Source: Sinonovacula constricta
Taxonomy: Eukaryota > Mollusca > Bivalvia > Cardiida > Solecurtidae
Assembly (NCBI GenBank): GCA_007844125.1
Contig: CM017563.1
Coordinates: 20,234,106 to 20,298,105 of the forward strand
Reading direction: 5' to 3'
DNA length: 64,000 bases
The position numbers and the translations under genes are program-made. Below, piece by piece: positions 15,001 to 30,000 of the stretch (positions within the stretch are counted from its first letter, which is position 1; every line of letters starts with the position of its first letter). The notes beneath the pieces are model-generated. The model worked only from the letters and a program-made list of their open reading frames with translations. It was not told the DNA's origin and did not search any database.

Positions 15001-18000
15001 CCTCGATGGTGACAATGGCAACGATCTTGAGACGCTGGATCTTGGTGAGTGTGCCACGGATTGACTCAGAGAACTTGTTCAGCATGGAGATCTGCTTCTT
15101 CTTCATGGTCTTGAGGGCGCGCTTGTCTCCTCTCTCTCGAGTGGTGGCCAGGGCTCGGGTTACATCCTGGGTCCACTGGATCTGACTTGCCGTGATACAC
15201 AGCTGCAACATACAAAGTGCAAATTTGAGAATGTTGATAGTTTGATTCAACCATTTACATGCTGGAAACACTTCTCAACTCCATTTCATAAACCATACCC
15301 CACCCTAATGGTGTTTAAACAGTTAATGTCCTAAAATTTATTTTTCTATTACTTTAACATGCCATACAGTTAAAGGAAATGCAGTTTGTTGTTAAATCAT
15401 ATATTTAAGTGACAGTAATAGATAATAGATAACATAATACAGAAAAGTAAAGAAACGAGAGAATTATCTGTACACTGACACGTTTATAACACAAGAAAAG
15501 GCAATTGAAGAAGGAAAATAACAGGCGAGTAAGCTTTTCCATGAAAACTGTATTTGATAAGTCCATACCAGTTGATACTATAAAGAAACAAATTAATGAA
15601 TTTCTTTGTACCATTGCACCAACACAATCATGGTCAAGTAAGATTTCCAGCTAGTTAATGGTAGAGGAAGACAAAAGACAAAATGGTAGAACCACAGGTG
15701 CACAGATCAGAAGAAAAAATCTCACATGGAAGTTTCTGTCCTGACAGAACTTTAACCCACACTGGCAGGCTGAGGCATTACAAGTCATTGACTCATTCTG
15801 CTCAATCTAATGTTAATTATTTCCCTTACCTGTCCTGGCCATTCTTTGACCCACTTGTCTCTCTTGGTAAGACTCTTCTTCAGTGCATTGCGACATTCTG
15901 GAAGTCGTTTCTTGAGTGTGAACCTCATGTTCTTCTCCACGTCACACAGCCAGGCCTCGACGGGACCATCCAACAATACCACCTTGATGAACTCCACGTA
16001 CTCTCCCTCTGTGGATGACATGCCTGCAGCCTCCCATTTCATGTTCATGCCTTGCTGCAAGGAGCATAACACATTCAGTGTTAACATGAAGAAATAAAGA
16101 CTAGAACATATAGACAGGGTAATGTAGTTTCTAGGGCATTTGATCACACATTTTACGATACATATACCAGGTATATGGCACTAGAAAGTTATTTACCCAA
16201 ATAACCCATGCAGGTACCCATTTATACACCTGGGTGGAGTAGGATAATTTGAGGTTAATTACTTGCTCAAGGAATTTAGCGTGACCCGACCAGTATTCGA
16301 ACCATACACCCCATGATTAGGAGTCGTGTGTCCTACCACTGGACTATCCTGCTCCTCAAGAATGTGGTTGTGTGTCTTGAAATTAGGCCACATAGGAATG
16401 GTGATTAATTATGCAAATGACCTCCATACATGGGGTCGTTGGAATATTTCATCAAATAACTGGTTAATTACAACTATTATTACAAAAATGAAGAACAAAT
16501 TCACAGCAATAAATGCTAAGCTTTAGGCTAAGCTGCAAATGTAAAAACAAACAAACTTTGGAGATATTATCTTTAAACAACAAAAACTTCATCTACATCT
16601 CTATTACTGACATATTATTACCGTTCTGTCATACAATTTATGGTTCCATTACTTAAATACTCCTCCCCCATTGTTATATTTAGAGTTTCTTTTTATGCCT
16701 GCCTAGGATTCTAACAAACAATATCACAAACAAAACTCATATGTTCTCTTGTGTAATGTGGGACAACCATTACACACATGCATTACATTCATTATGGATT
16801 GTATTTCCTAAATTATGTAAACAGACTGGGAGCTGGCTCTTTATCAGATAACTAGAAAAAGTAACGACCATTACATTTTTGTGCTTAGTTTCAAATCTGT
16901 TTGCATAAATTGTATTATTAAGGTATTTTTAGTTCATATTAACTGCAAAGATATTGTTTAAAAAAAGAGGATTGCTTTGTATTGCTTGTCATGACTTGGT
17001 CATTAGTACTTTTTTGTCAAAAATGTCAAAACTTTAAGTTTTGACATTTTTGACAAAAAAAAAAATATTTAACCAAAGAACACATGGTAATATAAAATAC
17101 ATTTTAATTATAATTTATATTTTTATTAAATATGAAATAAATACAACCAAATCAATGAGTTTATGCAACCAGATTTTAAACTAAGCAAAAAAAGGGATAG
17201 CTGTTATTTTCCCCAATTATCTGAAAAAGAGTCAATTATCCGTATGATGAGAATGTACGTACCAATAATTAAAAATTAAAAAGAGAAATAAAATGTGTTT
17301 TTTTATATTGCATGAGATACTGCCAAATGGCTGTTCAGTTTAGCCCATAGAACATATTAGTATTCTTTCATTTTTAAATTCCCACATACATGAATGTTTG
17401 TCTGCATAATGTTTCCTCATTAACTGCTAAGTGCTAATCAATAATGTGCAGGATTTGATAAGATCAAGCAGAAGCTGTCGGTCTGGGATCTACACTATTT
17501 GTTACTGATTCCTCTCCTTAATACAATACCTTGGCCATCTTGAGACTCTTAATGTTGTCGAAGCATTTCTTCAGGTGCGGCTGAACGGCCTCGGGGTTCT
17601 TGGATTGACCGAGAATCTCGAGCAGATCGTCATTGGACAGGAAGTAGAATCGTGGGAAGATCTGTCGCTTCGTCTCCAGGTACATGTCTAGGGACTTCTG
17701 GATCTCTTCTAGCTTCAGGTTCATGTCGTTCAGCTGCTCTAGCATACCTGTAACACACAAGCATGTAATACTTTTTAAAAGATGCTCTGGCACACAAAAA
17801 TGTTTAAGTAGTCTTCTGATGCACAAGTGGGGAGAATTATTTTACAATTTTAACTCATGTTGTAGTTATCAACCGAATGACTATTTATTAAAGAAAGTAG
17901 GTTAATGTCTGGTAATCCTAATTTTCACTATTTGTGTTATGTATAAGAAATTTTTGCACCAAAAACCAAAGGTTTAACATATATATTTTGTGAGCTAAAA

Positions 18001-21000
18001 ACAGGATCATTTTAAAGGAACTGTGTAAAATGAAGTGTAACAAAATGCTAGACCTACCCATTCAGAATTTGTTATTAATGTAGCATTTAGGAAATCATTT
18101 TTGTGGTATAATTTTTTTAAATAATTTATATACATAGTCACCATTTTCATTAAGCCAGCACCTATTGTGTTTACACGTGTGCTGATTACTCCAACTCGTT
18201 TTATTACCTTGGTGGTGTGTGCCTCTCAGAGCATTCCTGTCTTTGTTAAGACGAGTCATTATCACCTTCCACTTGGCATTAACATCGTCAAACTCAGCAG
18301 ACTCACGCGGCAGCTGCTTGCGAATATCTTCTCCAAGGAAAATGTTCTGTGAAAATAAAAGATGTTCATGAACAATATAGTTTTAATGCATTTCCAAAGT
18401 GGTCTCAGCAGCAACAAAATTATGGTCATTATAGTGACGTTCAGATATTTTTGTCGAGGAAGACCTCTGGTGCGTTACAGGTTAGCTGGAAGATCTCCAA
18501 GACCGATACTCCAACCCATGCAGTGAAAGGTCAGCAGGCAATGGAGATAAAGGTTAGCGATTCTACCACTTGGCCATGTGTGCCTCTCATCAAAAAGTAT
18601 CACAAAGGAAATTAATGCTGTATGTCTGCAATTATTGGACCAATTGGCCAAAATTTATATATGCCAATAGCAGTGTAACATTTCCAATAAATCCATTTAT
18701 ACAGTAGTCACTAGGCTGTAAAATTGACAAACCTCCAGATACATCCACTGCCTCTGTACTGTCAGCAACATCTCGACCACCTCAAGGATGTGTGACAGAG
18801 TTCTTTCCCATTTGTCAACATCCTGTTCGAACGCCTTCACGAACCTCGAAGCCTTCATGGTGGACAGTTGTACCTGGTTCTCCTCAAGGGCCATAAACAC
18901 ATCATCTGTGCTCCTGGGAAGGTGGATGGGAAATAACAATTTTAATATTGAGAACAAGAACTGTCTCAGGTATGTTGGACATACGGACAGAGGTGTGAAG
19001 TTGAAATTAACTTTTAGAGATAAGGTTGGGAGACTGGAGGACTGGGAGGGAGGGAGGGACAGAGAATGAGAGAGATGGACAGAGAGAGAAAGAGAGAGAG
19101 AGAGGGAAAATAAATCCAAATTAAATAACACACTTTCACAGTGTGCTTCACAAGTATGTATATTTATACCTGACTTTGAAGCATCCCTTGTATGGAGCAA
19201 TATCCAACTCTGTGACGTTCCAGGTCTGGTTGATGGCATTGAGAGCCTGAAATTGAAAATAATGAGAAAGGTCAAAGTTTTGTGTGTTTTTTTGTTACAT
19301 AGCATCAATAAAATTAGTGAAATTGGCAACGCCCAGCTTACTATTGATAGAGGTAGACCCCAGACTTATGTCCAGGTAAAACCACTGGCCCACCAGCTGG
19401 AAAACCTCCCCATATCAAAGTTCTCACCCTGACAATGACTCAAACCCACCCAGTGAGAGGTGAAGAGTGAAAATCAACAAACTTTTTTCAAGCTTTTTGA
19501 TAAAAAATATCCAGAAAAAGTTTTTTATGAATGAAACTTAAGAAATTGTCTCCTACCTGAGAAAATAGTCAATATTTATGGACCTTTCTTAATTTAAGTC
19601 AGGAAAATAAACTAACATTTTTCAGAATTTAATCCTGGTATGTAAAAAGGCGATTTATATATAAACTGTAATGATTCCCCACCTCTTCAATGGCCAACTC
19701 CTTAGTTGCGGCCCCTGACACCTCATTAATGCTCTCAGCGTATTGGTCAAATCCGTACTCAATAATCTTCTCCAATGTGAAATCCTCCGCCTGGTGGTCA
19801 AACGGACGCTGCATCTTTGTCTGAAACATACAGGGGGCAAATAAAATACCATACAGTTATATGTTTATGTTTATTGGGTTTATCGTCCCACCAACAGTAT
19901 TTCAGTTATCTGGAGATGTTGTTCACTTGAAGCAGATATAGTGCTGCCTTCACTATGTATAGCATGTCGTAAACACCTGACATGACACCACACCCAGTCA
20001 CATTATCTGACACCGGGCCAGCCAGTCGTGTAACTACCCTTATATTTGCTTGAGCGTTAGCATTGGATCGATACCACTACTATTTTTTATGACTTTCCCA
20101 AATACAATAAATTGCTCCTTGACTCTTGGAGTGGCAAGTGTTTTTTTTGTGTGTACATCATCAAAGTAACAATGTTATACTTCTTTAGTATGCTAGTCCT
20201 TTACCTGAATCATAGTCCAGTGACGCGGCCTCATGGCCTTGTTCTTCATGTCCTGGATAAGAGGCATGGTCCTCTTGAACTGGTCCACCTTGTTCTTGCT
20301 TGTCTCTACAACCTCCCAGTTCTTGTCCTGCAGAACATAAAACAGTCAATGCAGTTATTTGTTTTTTTCTGTTGGTTAAAAGTTACTTATAAAGAACGCA
20401 TGACATTTTCGTTTTGTTGTTTTTGAAATAAATTGCAGCAACCAATCATGGTAAGCAATGTCCAGTTATTTTGGTGGAGGATGATCCCAGATAAATATCT
20501 GGGTAGAAAGACCGACACACCACAGGTCAGCTGGAAGACCTTCCCATATTAAGGGACGGGATTGAAACCAACCAATGCGAGGCTAAGTCTACATTTTTTT
20601 TGTATCTTTAAGGTTTTTGTTGGTTTTAAATTACATTATCAACCTCAGTTCAAGTGAATCCTCGTTTACCCTTTATCTCAGTTCTTGTCTTGCAAAATTG
20701 ATAAAGTCAACATGTTATGTGCTTAAACCCATTTTAAGTTCCTATCCAATGCAAAATAGTAGATTAAATGTAATAAATTTTATGGTTTATTTTGCTTAAA
20801 TTATGGATAACAAAACATTATATAACATTATAGTACACAATTTGAATACAACCATTGGGATTTTTTGCATGCTTTGTTTTAAATGAAAATGTTTCCTTTT
20901 CACTGTCTGCTTTTGAGAAACTCTCAGGAATTAAGAGGTAAGACCTCGGTAAACCCATGTAAGTACCACAGTTGGCCCTTTTGCCGACAGACTGTTCGAA

Positions 21001-24000
21001 GGCAGTTACTGTTCAGTTTGCTCTATTTTCTGAAACTTCTTTTTCAAATTCATTATTTTTTTTTAAATTTTACATTTAATTTGCATATGAATACATTTGT
21101 CTTGTGCCTTTTCAAATGTTCAGATATTTTGCAATACTCAGAGGAATGTTTGTTATTTTTTTTTTTAGATTTAGCTAACAGAAACCATAAATATATAAAT
21201 GTTAATGTTGGGTTTCCCACCTTCAGCTCCCTGCTGTACTTGTTGAGTTTCTTGAAGATGTTGACACACTGTGTCTCCATTGAATCAGTCTGGAGCTCGA
21301 CAAACTTGCCATCCTTCCAGTTGGCCCAGTGTCCCTCCCATTCCTTGTTCAGGTTCCAAATGGTTTCTATCAGCTCCAGGTCCTAAAGTACATGTAACAT
21401 ACAGCAAGATTATATGGGGCTTCAGTGGGGTATGTAATAGTTCATTTACAAGTGGGGTATGTAATAGTTCATTTACAAGTGGGGTATGTAATAGTTCATT
21501 TACAAGTGGGGTATGTAATAGTTCATGTACAAGTGGGGTATGTAATAGTTTATTTAAAAGTGGGGTATGTAATAGTTCATTTACAAGTCGGGCATGTAAT
21601 AGTTCATTTAAAAGTGGGGCATGTAATAGTTCATTTACAAGTGGGGTATGTAATAGTTCATTTAAAAGTGGGGCATGTAATAGTTCATTTACAAGTGGGG
21701 TATGTAATAGTTCATTTACAAGTGGGGTATGCAATAGTTCATTTACAAGTGGGGTATGTAATAGTTCATATACAAGTGGGGTATGTAATAGTTCATTTAA
21801 AAGTGGGGTATGTAATAGTTCATTTACAAGTGGGGAATGTAATAGTTCATTTACAAGTGGGGTATGTAATAGTTCATTTACAAGTGGGGGTATGTAATAG
21901 TTCATTAACAAGTGGGGTATGTAATAGTTCATTTACAAGTGGGGAATGTAATTTCGTTTAAAGCCTTACTCCAGTGAAACAATGTGATTGGTACCAAACA
22001 ATTCAAAACAAGAATATATATGGTAAGGTGACCAAAACAATAATGACTGATCCCTCCTTGAGACAAACTTCAATTCAAACAAACTAAAAAGCACCGTCTG
22101 AAAACCTGTCAAAATTATTAAACATCTTTTAATAAAAACTTCATATTAATATTGTGCAAATAGCAATTTATAATAAATAAAACTACAGGATGAGGCAAAT
22201 ATTTTATAGTTATTCTTGAATTAATCTAGAAAATATGGAAAGTTCCAAACATAAAAAAACAGAACAGAACATATTTGTATTAGTCCTGCACACAGTACAT
22301 TGTCTTCGATAGAGAAATTTACAAATATAGGTTCAGGTCATCTTAATTTGCGGAAAAAGGAAAATAATGAACAAATACAAAAAAAGAAGTTAAAAAAGAT
22401 AGTTGATTACAAGGGAGAAAAATAAATAATTATTATTAAACTAAATTGATCTAATATAATAATTTAAACATATATGAAAAAAAAATATGATAAGCAGGAG
22501 AGTGAATGAGTACCATATACTTAACACAACTTATCTAATAAAAAATACATTGAAGAAATGAGACAAGAGCATATCAGTAACAGGTACCCTACCTTATCAA
22601 GATTGGCAATCTCCTTCGATGGAGGCTGATCAATCTTGAAGATGTTGAGACCACGGCGGATATCAGCCTCCTGTTTTTTGAGTGCCTCCATCTGGGCACG
22701 GATGTTGCTGATGTTGGTAAGGGCATCGCCCGTCGTGATTGTGCTGGTGAACGGACCTTTGCTGGCAAACTCCTCCACCAGATTGTGAACCTGCTTCTTG
22801 AACTCCTCAGACTGGCCCAGTAGGTTGCTCTTAAACTTCTCCTGTTGTGGTAAGAAAGGTAAGAAATGGTGAATTGTGGTTGTGAATGAAAAGTTGCAAT
22901 TTTGATTTAAAAAAAAAAGATGTTCCAGATGAAAGAATATACAATTTTATCAATATAACATTAGAGGGAAGTATTTTTAATATTTAAATGTATCAATATT
23001 GGGTGTGTTTTATCAAAAATCTTAAGATCATTTTTTTCTCTTATGAATGGTTTTCCTTCTTAAGAGATTTTTATTAATATTTCGGGAATCGCTTTCAGAG
23101 CGAAACCATTCTTAAATCTTAAGAGTGTTTTGAATCAATTTGCTACCAATTGCACTAAGACAGCTTGTTGAAATGTACTTAGGAGTGATAGTAAGATAGA
23201 AATTTAAGAATGTTTTTTAAGCGATCTTAAGATTTATGATAAAATACACAAATTGTTACCAAGCAGCTTGTTTATGTATTTCTCCCATAAAAGGATGATA
23301 AGAAGAGGAATTGTAATAATTAGTAACATCCTTTAGATAAAACAACAATAACACTAGCAGAATAAGTCAGTATGAAGGAAATTGACTTCAAAGTTTTCCT
23401 GTAGAGGGGAGAAATGGGGAATTTGGTTTTATTAATACCTAGTCAAAGAAAGATATTGTTTCTTTGATGGTTTATCATCCCACCAACAGTATTTCAGTTA
23501 TCTTGAGACAATGTCCATTTGAAGCAGATATAATGCTGCCTTCACTGTGTATAGCATGCCATGAACACATGGCATGATACCACACCCAGTCACATTACAC
23601 TGACATCACGTGTACCAGTCTTTATATTTGCTTGAAAGTTAGCAAGGAAGCTATACCACTACCACTATCAATTTTTACCACTTTGGTATGTTACAGCTCA
23701 GGTTCAAACTTGGGGGCCTCCTGTACCTGGAGCTGATGCTCTACCAAGAAAGATATTGTAATGGAAGATTGTATCAGTATTGATATAAATGAAATAAATC
23801 TTGAAACGCTAAGGTTCCAAATGGTCTACTTGTTTATTCAATAATATGTTCAGTGAAATTGACAAAAAATGCTCAAGGTAAACGTTATGAACTTTTTGAA
23901 TATGTTGAAACTGCCTTGTTTTTGATTTTCTGATACGAATGAATCATGAAAAAAAGGAAAGAGAGGAGTTAATTTCCATGGACCATATAATTATATTTTA

Positions 24001-27000
24001 AATTTCGTGCTTTCATACAGCAGGGACAATAAATGATCCATCAATTTGTGCCTGTGTGCTAAACCATGAAAGTATGGGATTTCAAATCCTCTCAGAAAAC
24101 ATCTAGCATATTTTGCAATATTGGCCCATCCCACACAGATATACAGTTGCGATAGGTTATCTTGTCATATTGGCCCACCCCAAACATATATTTAACCACC
24201 ACAAAAGGTTGTCTTATGTCATGTTGACCCACCCCACACATATATTTAACTGCCACAACAGGTTACCTTATGTCATATTGACCCATGCCACACATATATT
24301 TTACCGCCACAACAGGTTACCTTATGTCATATTGACCCATGCCACACATATATTTAACTGCCACAACAGGTTACCTTATGTCATATTGACCCATGCCACA
24401 CATATATTTAACCACCACAACAGGTTACCTTATGTCATATTGACCCACCCCACACATATATTTAACATCCACAACAGGTTACCTTATGTCATATTGACCC
24501 ATGCCACACATATATTTAACCGCCACAACAGGTTACCTTATGTTTCTTCAGCATGCCCTCGGCTTCAATCAGTTTCTCCTGGAATGTGACCCACTCAGAA
24601 CTGAGGTCATTCAGCATTGTCTTCACCTGAAAAAATACCCAAATTAACAAATGAATTTGTGTTTCTATTGATTACCACATGTTTAATTTTTTGTTACACT
24701 GCATCAACACATCTATGGTCATATTCAAATCCACCTTATTAATGGTGGAGGAAGACCCCAGATCTGCACCTGTCTGGGTAGAACCACTGGTGCTTAGCAG
24801 GTCAGATGGAAGACCAATCCACATGAAAATTCTCACTGCAACTCGGACTCAAATGCACATGCCTGATAGTTATATTTATAGTTAATAGTTCTAATAAGTG
24901 GTAACAAAAGATAAAGATTATAACAAAAACAAAAGGAGCCATATTAAACATGCACATAATATGTTGTTACATAATTTGGCTATTACATATAATTTTTGTT
25001 AATTTTTGCAAAAGAAAAACAACACCACAGAAAGCTACCCTACCTCCTCAGGAATGGAGACCTCATACTTCTCCAGGATACCAAACTGGTCATGCAGGGG
25101 AGGGAACTTGGCCTCGGTGGTCGACAAGCCAGTATTGAGTGACTCCCACAACTCTAGGCTCTGTCCCAACTCATCCAGGGTCTGTGGGGGTTTGCTCACC
25201 CTAAACATAGGGACAGAGACAAATATGAGACATTTTTATTCACAGATAAATGTGAAAACTCCAGACATTGTCTAGGTTGAATTAATGGTCCACCGCAGAC
25301 TTAGAATTACATGGATTATTAACAAAGGTAGCAAAAATTTAAAGTTACCGCAAGTGGGCCCATGTTGCTGACTGACCATTCCAAGGCGGTAACTGTCAGG
25401 TTTGCTATTTTCGTTAAATGACTCATCACAAATTTGTTCTTGCTTTTCACTTGGCTTGCATGTGAAATACCTTTGTCCTGTGCCTTTTCGGAGTTTGGTA
25501 TATGTTGCAATGCTCATTGGACTTCTCATATATTCATAATTATAAAATTAAATCACTAAGAATATCAGCAGCATGATTTGTTAATTCCATTTTTTTTTAT
25601 TTCATTGCTCTGACACAATTATTGTTATATTGGTGATGTCCGGCTAATTATTGGTGGTAGAAGACACCAGACATATGTCTAAGTACATCTAGGTAGAAAA
25701 ACTGGTGCAAAACAGGTCAGGCAAATAAAAGTTTTTGTTTACACTGGGACTAAGTGTTGTTTTTTTTGTTTGTTTTTTATGAACATAATAAGATTCTCAT
25801 TGGTAGAATCACTTACTTCTCTGCATTGTCCTTGAGGAACTCGTTGAGCTCCTTGAGTCTGCTCGTGGCGATCTCGCTGAGCAGCGTGGTGAACTTGTTC
25901 TGCCACTCTGTGCAGTGCGACAGGATTGAGTACTTTAGAGGAGAGCAGTCCAGCAACACAAACTGAATGTTCAGGATCGTTTCCTGGGTCTGAACATTGT
26001 TGGCCACTTCTGTGTATCTGGAAAGAGTCAATGTCATTGTCAATAGAATCCTCAGTTTTGGTTTAATTGAAATTATATCAAATATTGTAAAGATTAATAT
26101 TAACCTTTATCCTCATAATTATTATCCATTGCCTCCTCCTCCTCATCAGTATCATCATCATTGTCAATAAACTCAAAAGCATCATCATCATCAGTGTAAT
26201 ATTCTTTATTTTTTCATCATCATCATCATTGTGATTTTTTGTTGTTAAATGTATAGGAAGAGTAATGTTGCTTTATCTGGCTTCACATTTGGAAGTTAAT
26301 TGGTTCTTGGAGGGTTCAACTGGATACAGCCTCAGGCTGCAGTGATATCTGAAAAGGGGAGCACATTAATTTTGCCAATGGCAGTGCAGTAAGCCAAGTG
26401 TGACTAACCTCTCCCTTTTTGAAGTCCCTGTATTCAGTACACAAATTAAGTGTTCAAGCTGTGATCTCATTGCATGGTGTTCTCTTGGTGGGGTGGATGG
26501 GGAGGTTTTGGGGGAAGAGGGTTGGGGAAATTGGCAGTTCGAACTATAAAGAAGGCCATTGCTAATGCCCTTAACAAGAATTGAAAACAACACTAAAGCT
26601 TAGCTTCTTGATGCTTAATCAAGGTCATTCAGAAAGCTCTTTTCGAGTTTGCCTACCTGGCAATGTCTGCATCGAAGGACGACACCTGTGGGTTGAGACG
26701 CTGGTATCTGCGGATAAATGCATCTTTGTGGATCTCCCAGATTTCTCTGTAGTTGTCCCAGGTGCTCAGGTAGTTCTGGAGGTTCTGTGCATTACTCTGC
26801 ATTCCTGTACTGATCACAGTCTGAATCTTCTTGGTCTCCTCATCTCGGGCAATCACCAGATGGATGGCCTGGCATGGAACAAAAGCTTATAGATAGAACA
26901 TAGGAGTACAAAAGATCTTAACCACAGTTTGGTCCAAGAAAGTGCTTCAACTAAATAGGGCAAACAAATTCCTATCCTTGATATCAACCCTAAAAAAAGT

Positions 27001-30000
27001 GCATTGCACACAATATTATAGTAACTACGATCCTTAAAGCACAGTTTACAGATAGTACCCAGGTTTACAAAGTGCCTATATCATACTGAGGTTCAAGAAG
27101 GTGTTAGCATAATAAATGGAAAATTCGTTTTTTACTTGATTTCAGTCACAAAAATTAGGGGTGTCAACAATACCCAAGTGCATATGATATTAGAATGACC
27201 ATGATACATACAACAGAACCTATGACAGATAAGTTACCGCATAGCTTGCTGGATAAAAAATATCTTTTTTATTAAATCTAGGAATATATACCAAGTAAGT
27301 GTATTTTATTACTATGTTTTAATCATTTGTTATAATTTACTAATTGTTTAAACGTGTATATACATGCTAATGCTTTACATTTTTAATAACTTTAATCCTG
27401 TGCAAAATAAATATTTATCATATTTAAATGCATACTGGCTTAACTGTCCTACAAACATTTGCTAATCTGAGTATCCAGTCATGCTTTATCCGAGGCAAAA
27501 TTAATGAAGTTGTGTAACTATAAATATGTGGTACAGTTTAAAAGTCAAGCAATATGTTCCTACCATTTCAGCATTGTATATAAAACCTTTAAAACGTTTT
27601 TTTAATCTATTAGCTTATAATCTATTGAAACTAAGTTTGTTCATTTTATAATTCTCTCTCGTCTGCTTATTCCCTAGGTAGAACCAGGTTTTTATTTTTT
27701 AATTATTTTTTTTTTGTTACATCGCACCAACACAATTATGATCATTTTGGCGATGTCCAGCTAATTATTGGTGGAGGAAGACCCCAGACTTATGCCTGAG
27801 TAGAACCAATGGCGCACAGCAGGTTAGCTGGAAAACCTCCCCACATGAAATTTCTCGCCAGACCGGGACTCAAACCAACACGGTGCAGGGATGAGGAGTT
27901 TCAAGTCAGTGACTATAACCGCTCGGCCATGGGGCCCCATAGAACCAGTACTTAGGTAAAACTGCAAAAACATCTTGTGGTCAGTGGAGATTCAAACCCA
28001 GAACCTTTGGCTCTCTAACATGTTTACCACTAGGCCACAGATGCATTCTGTAAATAGTTAACTTATTATAATATATAGCATGCTTATCAAAATGATATGA
28101 ACAACAGATGTGTACACATACGTCTCTGGTGGATTTCTTCTTCGTGAGGATCGTGGGCAGCCGAGGAATGTCGGAGATGGAGCTGGTAAGATGGGAACCG
28201 ATGCTGCCCACAATGGTAGCTAACTGCTTCAGTGTGGGGGCAAACTCCACCTGGTATGGAAATGGTATGTATCATGCATAATAAATATTTGTTATTAATT
28301 GTAATCATTTTCTTTTATTTTATAAGAGTACATAATACATATATGAAAAGATAAATATACTAAATAATGGTGTTTTAGAATACAGTAATTAAGATGCCAA
28401 AATGATAAAGAATAGTAGAAACAAGCAAATTTATCAATATGATATAAACCTATCAACAATATAAGGTCAACTGTCGTGACATTTAACTTGCATAATTGTG
28501 TGATTATAATAAATCTATCTGCCAGAAGTCATTTAGGATATAATAATTAATACCAAGAACTGCAGATCTGGCCATTTAAGATGGCACACGTTTATCTGGA
28601 GGGATCTGGTCATAGAAGCACACTTGCATCATGATTTTCATTGGTAGATCATGATAACAAAAAAGAAAACAGTGAATCATTATATATGAGAGGTAGTTAA
28701 CAAGATTTCTTTTTCTAGAAGAACAAATAAACACATTCTTTTTCCTACTGCACACTTACTTTTTCCTATTTTACACTGTTTCCAATTTCATATTTTCTTT
28801 TACCAACTTCACACTTACTTTTTCCTATGTTACAATTACTTCTTCCAACTTCACACTTACTTTTTCCTACTTTACACTTTTTCCTACATCAATCTTACAT
28901 TTGGCGCCGTATGACCTGTTAAGTGTCGGTGTGCCGTAAAACCCAAATAAATCAAACTTACATTTATCCTACTTAAAACTCACCTTATCTCCCTCCAGAC
29001 ACACTTTAACTCTGAAGAGAGGATTGGGGGCAGACTTTCCATCCCCGTTGATGGCCTTGGAGAGCTCCTGCAGGGACCATTTAACATTCAGACGGAACGC
29101 TTCTTCCACCATCTTGTCCATCTTCTCTGTGTAACGATGCCAGTGGGACTGAACCTGTTGGGAAACAAGAATAAACTCATGTTGGGCTTATAAAAAAATA
29201 ATGGCTGATACTAGAAAATAGTCACTTATTCGCTTACAGATAATTACAGCTTTGTCCTGTATAATAATTTTAGTTCAAGAAATTGTTTTAAAGAAAAAAT
29301 TTGCCATGCACATAAAACTATGTACCTCCGCATCATCACGTCAAGACTTAATCTTGTTACTTTCAAGCAATAGCTTTAGCAAACCCTGCTTCACGTCCAA
29401 ACCTACTCACCTCTGGGCCATCACTCTTGAAGACCTCAAATGTCCGTTTCATTGTGACAATGATGTCATCGTGGAACTGTTTCAGCCGTTTCTGGACAAT
29501 GGAACGGTGGCTGGCTTGTGCCTCATCAAACTCCATGTTTTCATACACCTTACGGCTATCAATCTTCACCAGCAACATCTCGCTGATGTTAACACATTTT
29601 GTTGAGATGTCCATGTTGGCACCCTGTAAAAGTTTTTTTTCTTTGGTTAACCCTTACCTTGCTGGAAACACCATATGGGTGGGTATGTTTTATGCTAATA
29701 GGATAAATAGTGTTTCCAGCAAGTATAGGGTAAATATATATCTGCTTCTGACAAAACTTACAGACATTTTGATATTGGCTTCAAATGATGTTGTCCTATA
29801 TCAAAAATGTGTCAGAAGACAAAAAGCAGTTGAAGAATTTATATACAAATAAAAGAAATGTTGGGAAAAATAAGTTGTATATTAAGGCTATGTAATTAAA
29901 TATTATTCTCTTTATACCATAAACATAAATCGATTGAAAATTACCTTTTATCTATAATTAAAAACACATATCACTTGATTTTAACGATTAATTATCAAGT

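Larger units (their letters stand above)
26869..28121. other. DNAH2 intron 18
   Basis: 1.25 kb. The first 800 bp (to about 27,700) are AT-rich with nothing recognised. A full SINE-A occupies 27,710-27,938, followed by a separate tRNA-like remnant at 27,950-28,045. Confidence 0.5.

Noticed and set aside
21271..21961. Three overlapping 178-215 codon open frames with nine-residue repeats on both strands
   Set aside because: Produced by a 27-bp tandem repeat without stop codons; similar frames on both strands show it is not coding.
24113..24589. 158-codon open frame with an 18-residue repeat on the plus strand
   Set aside because: Translation of the 54-bp minisatellite antisense to exon 22.
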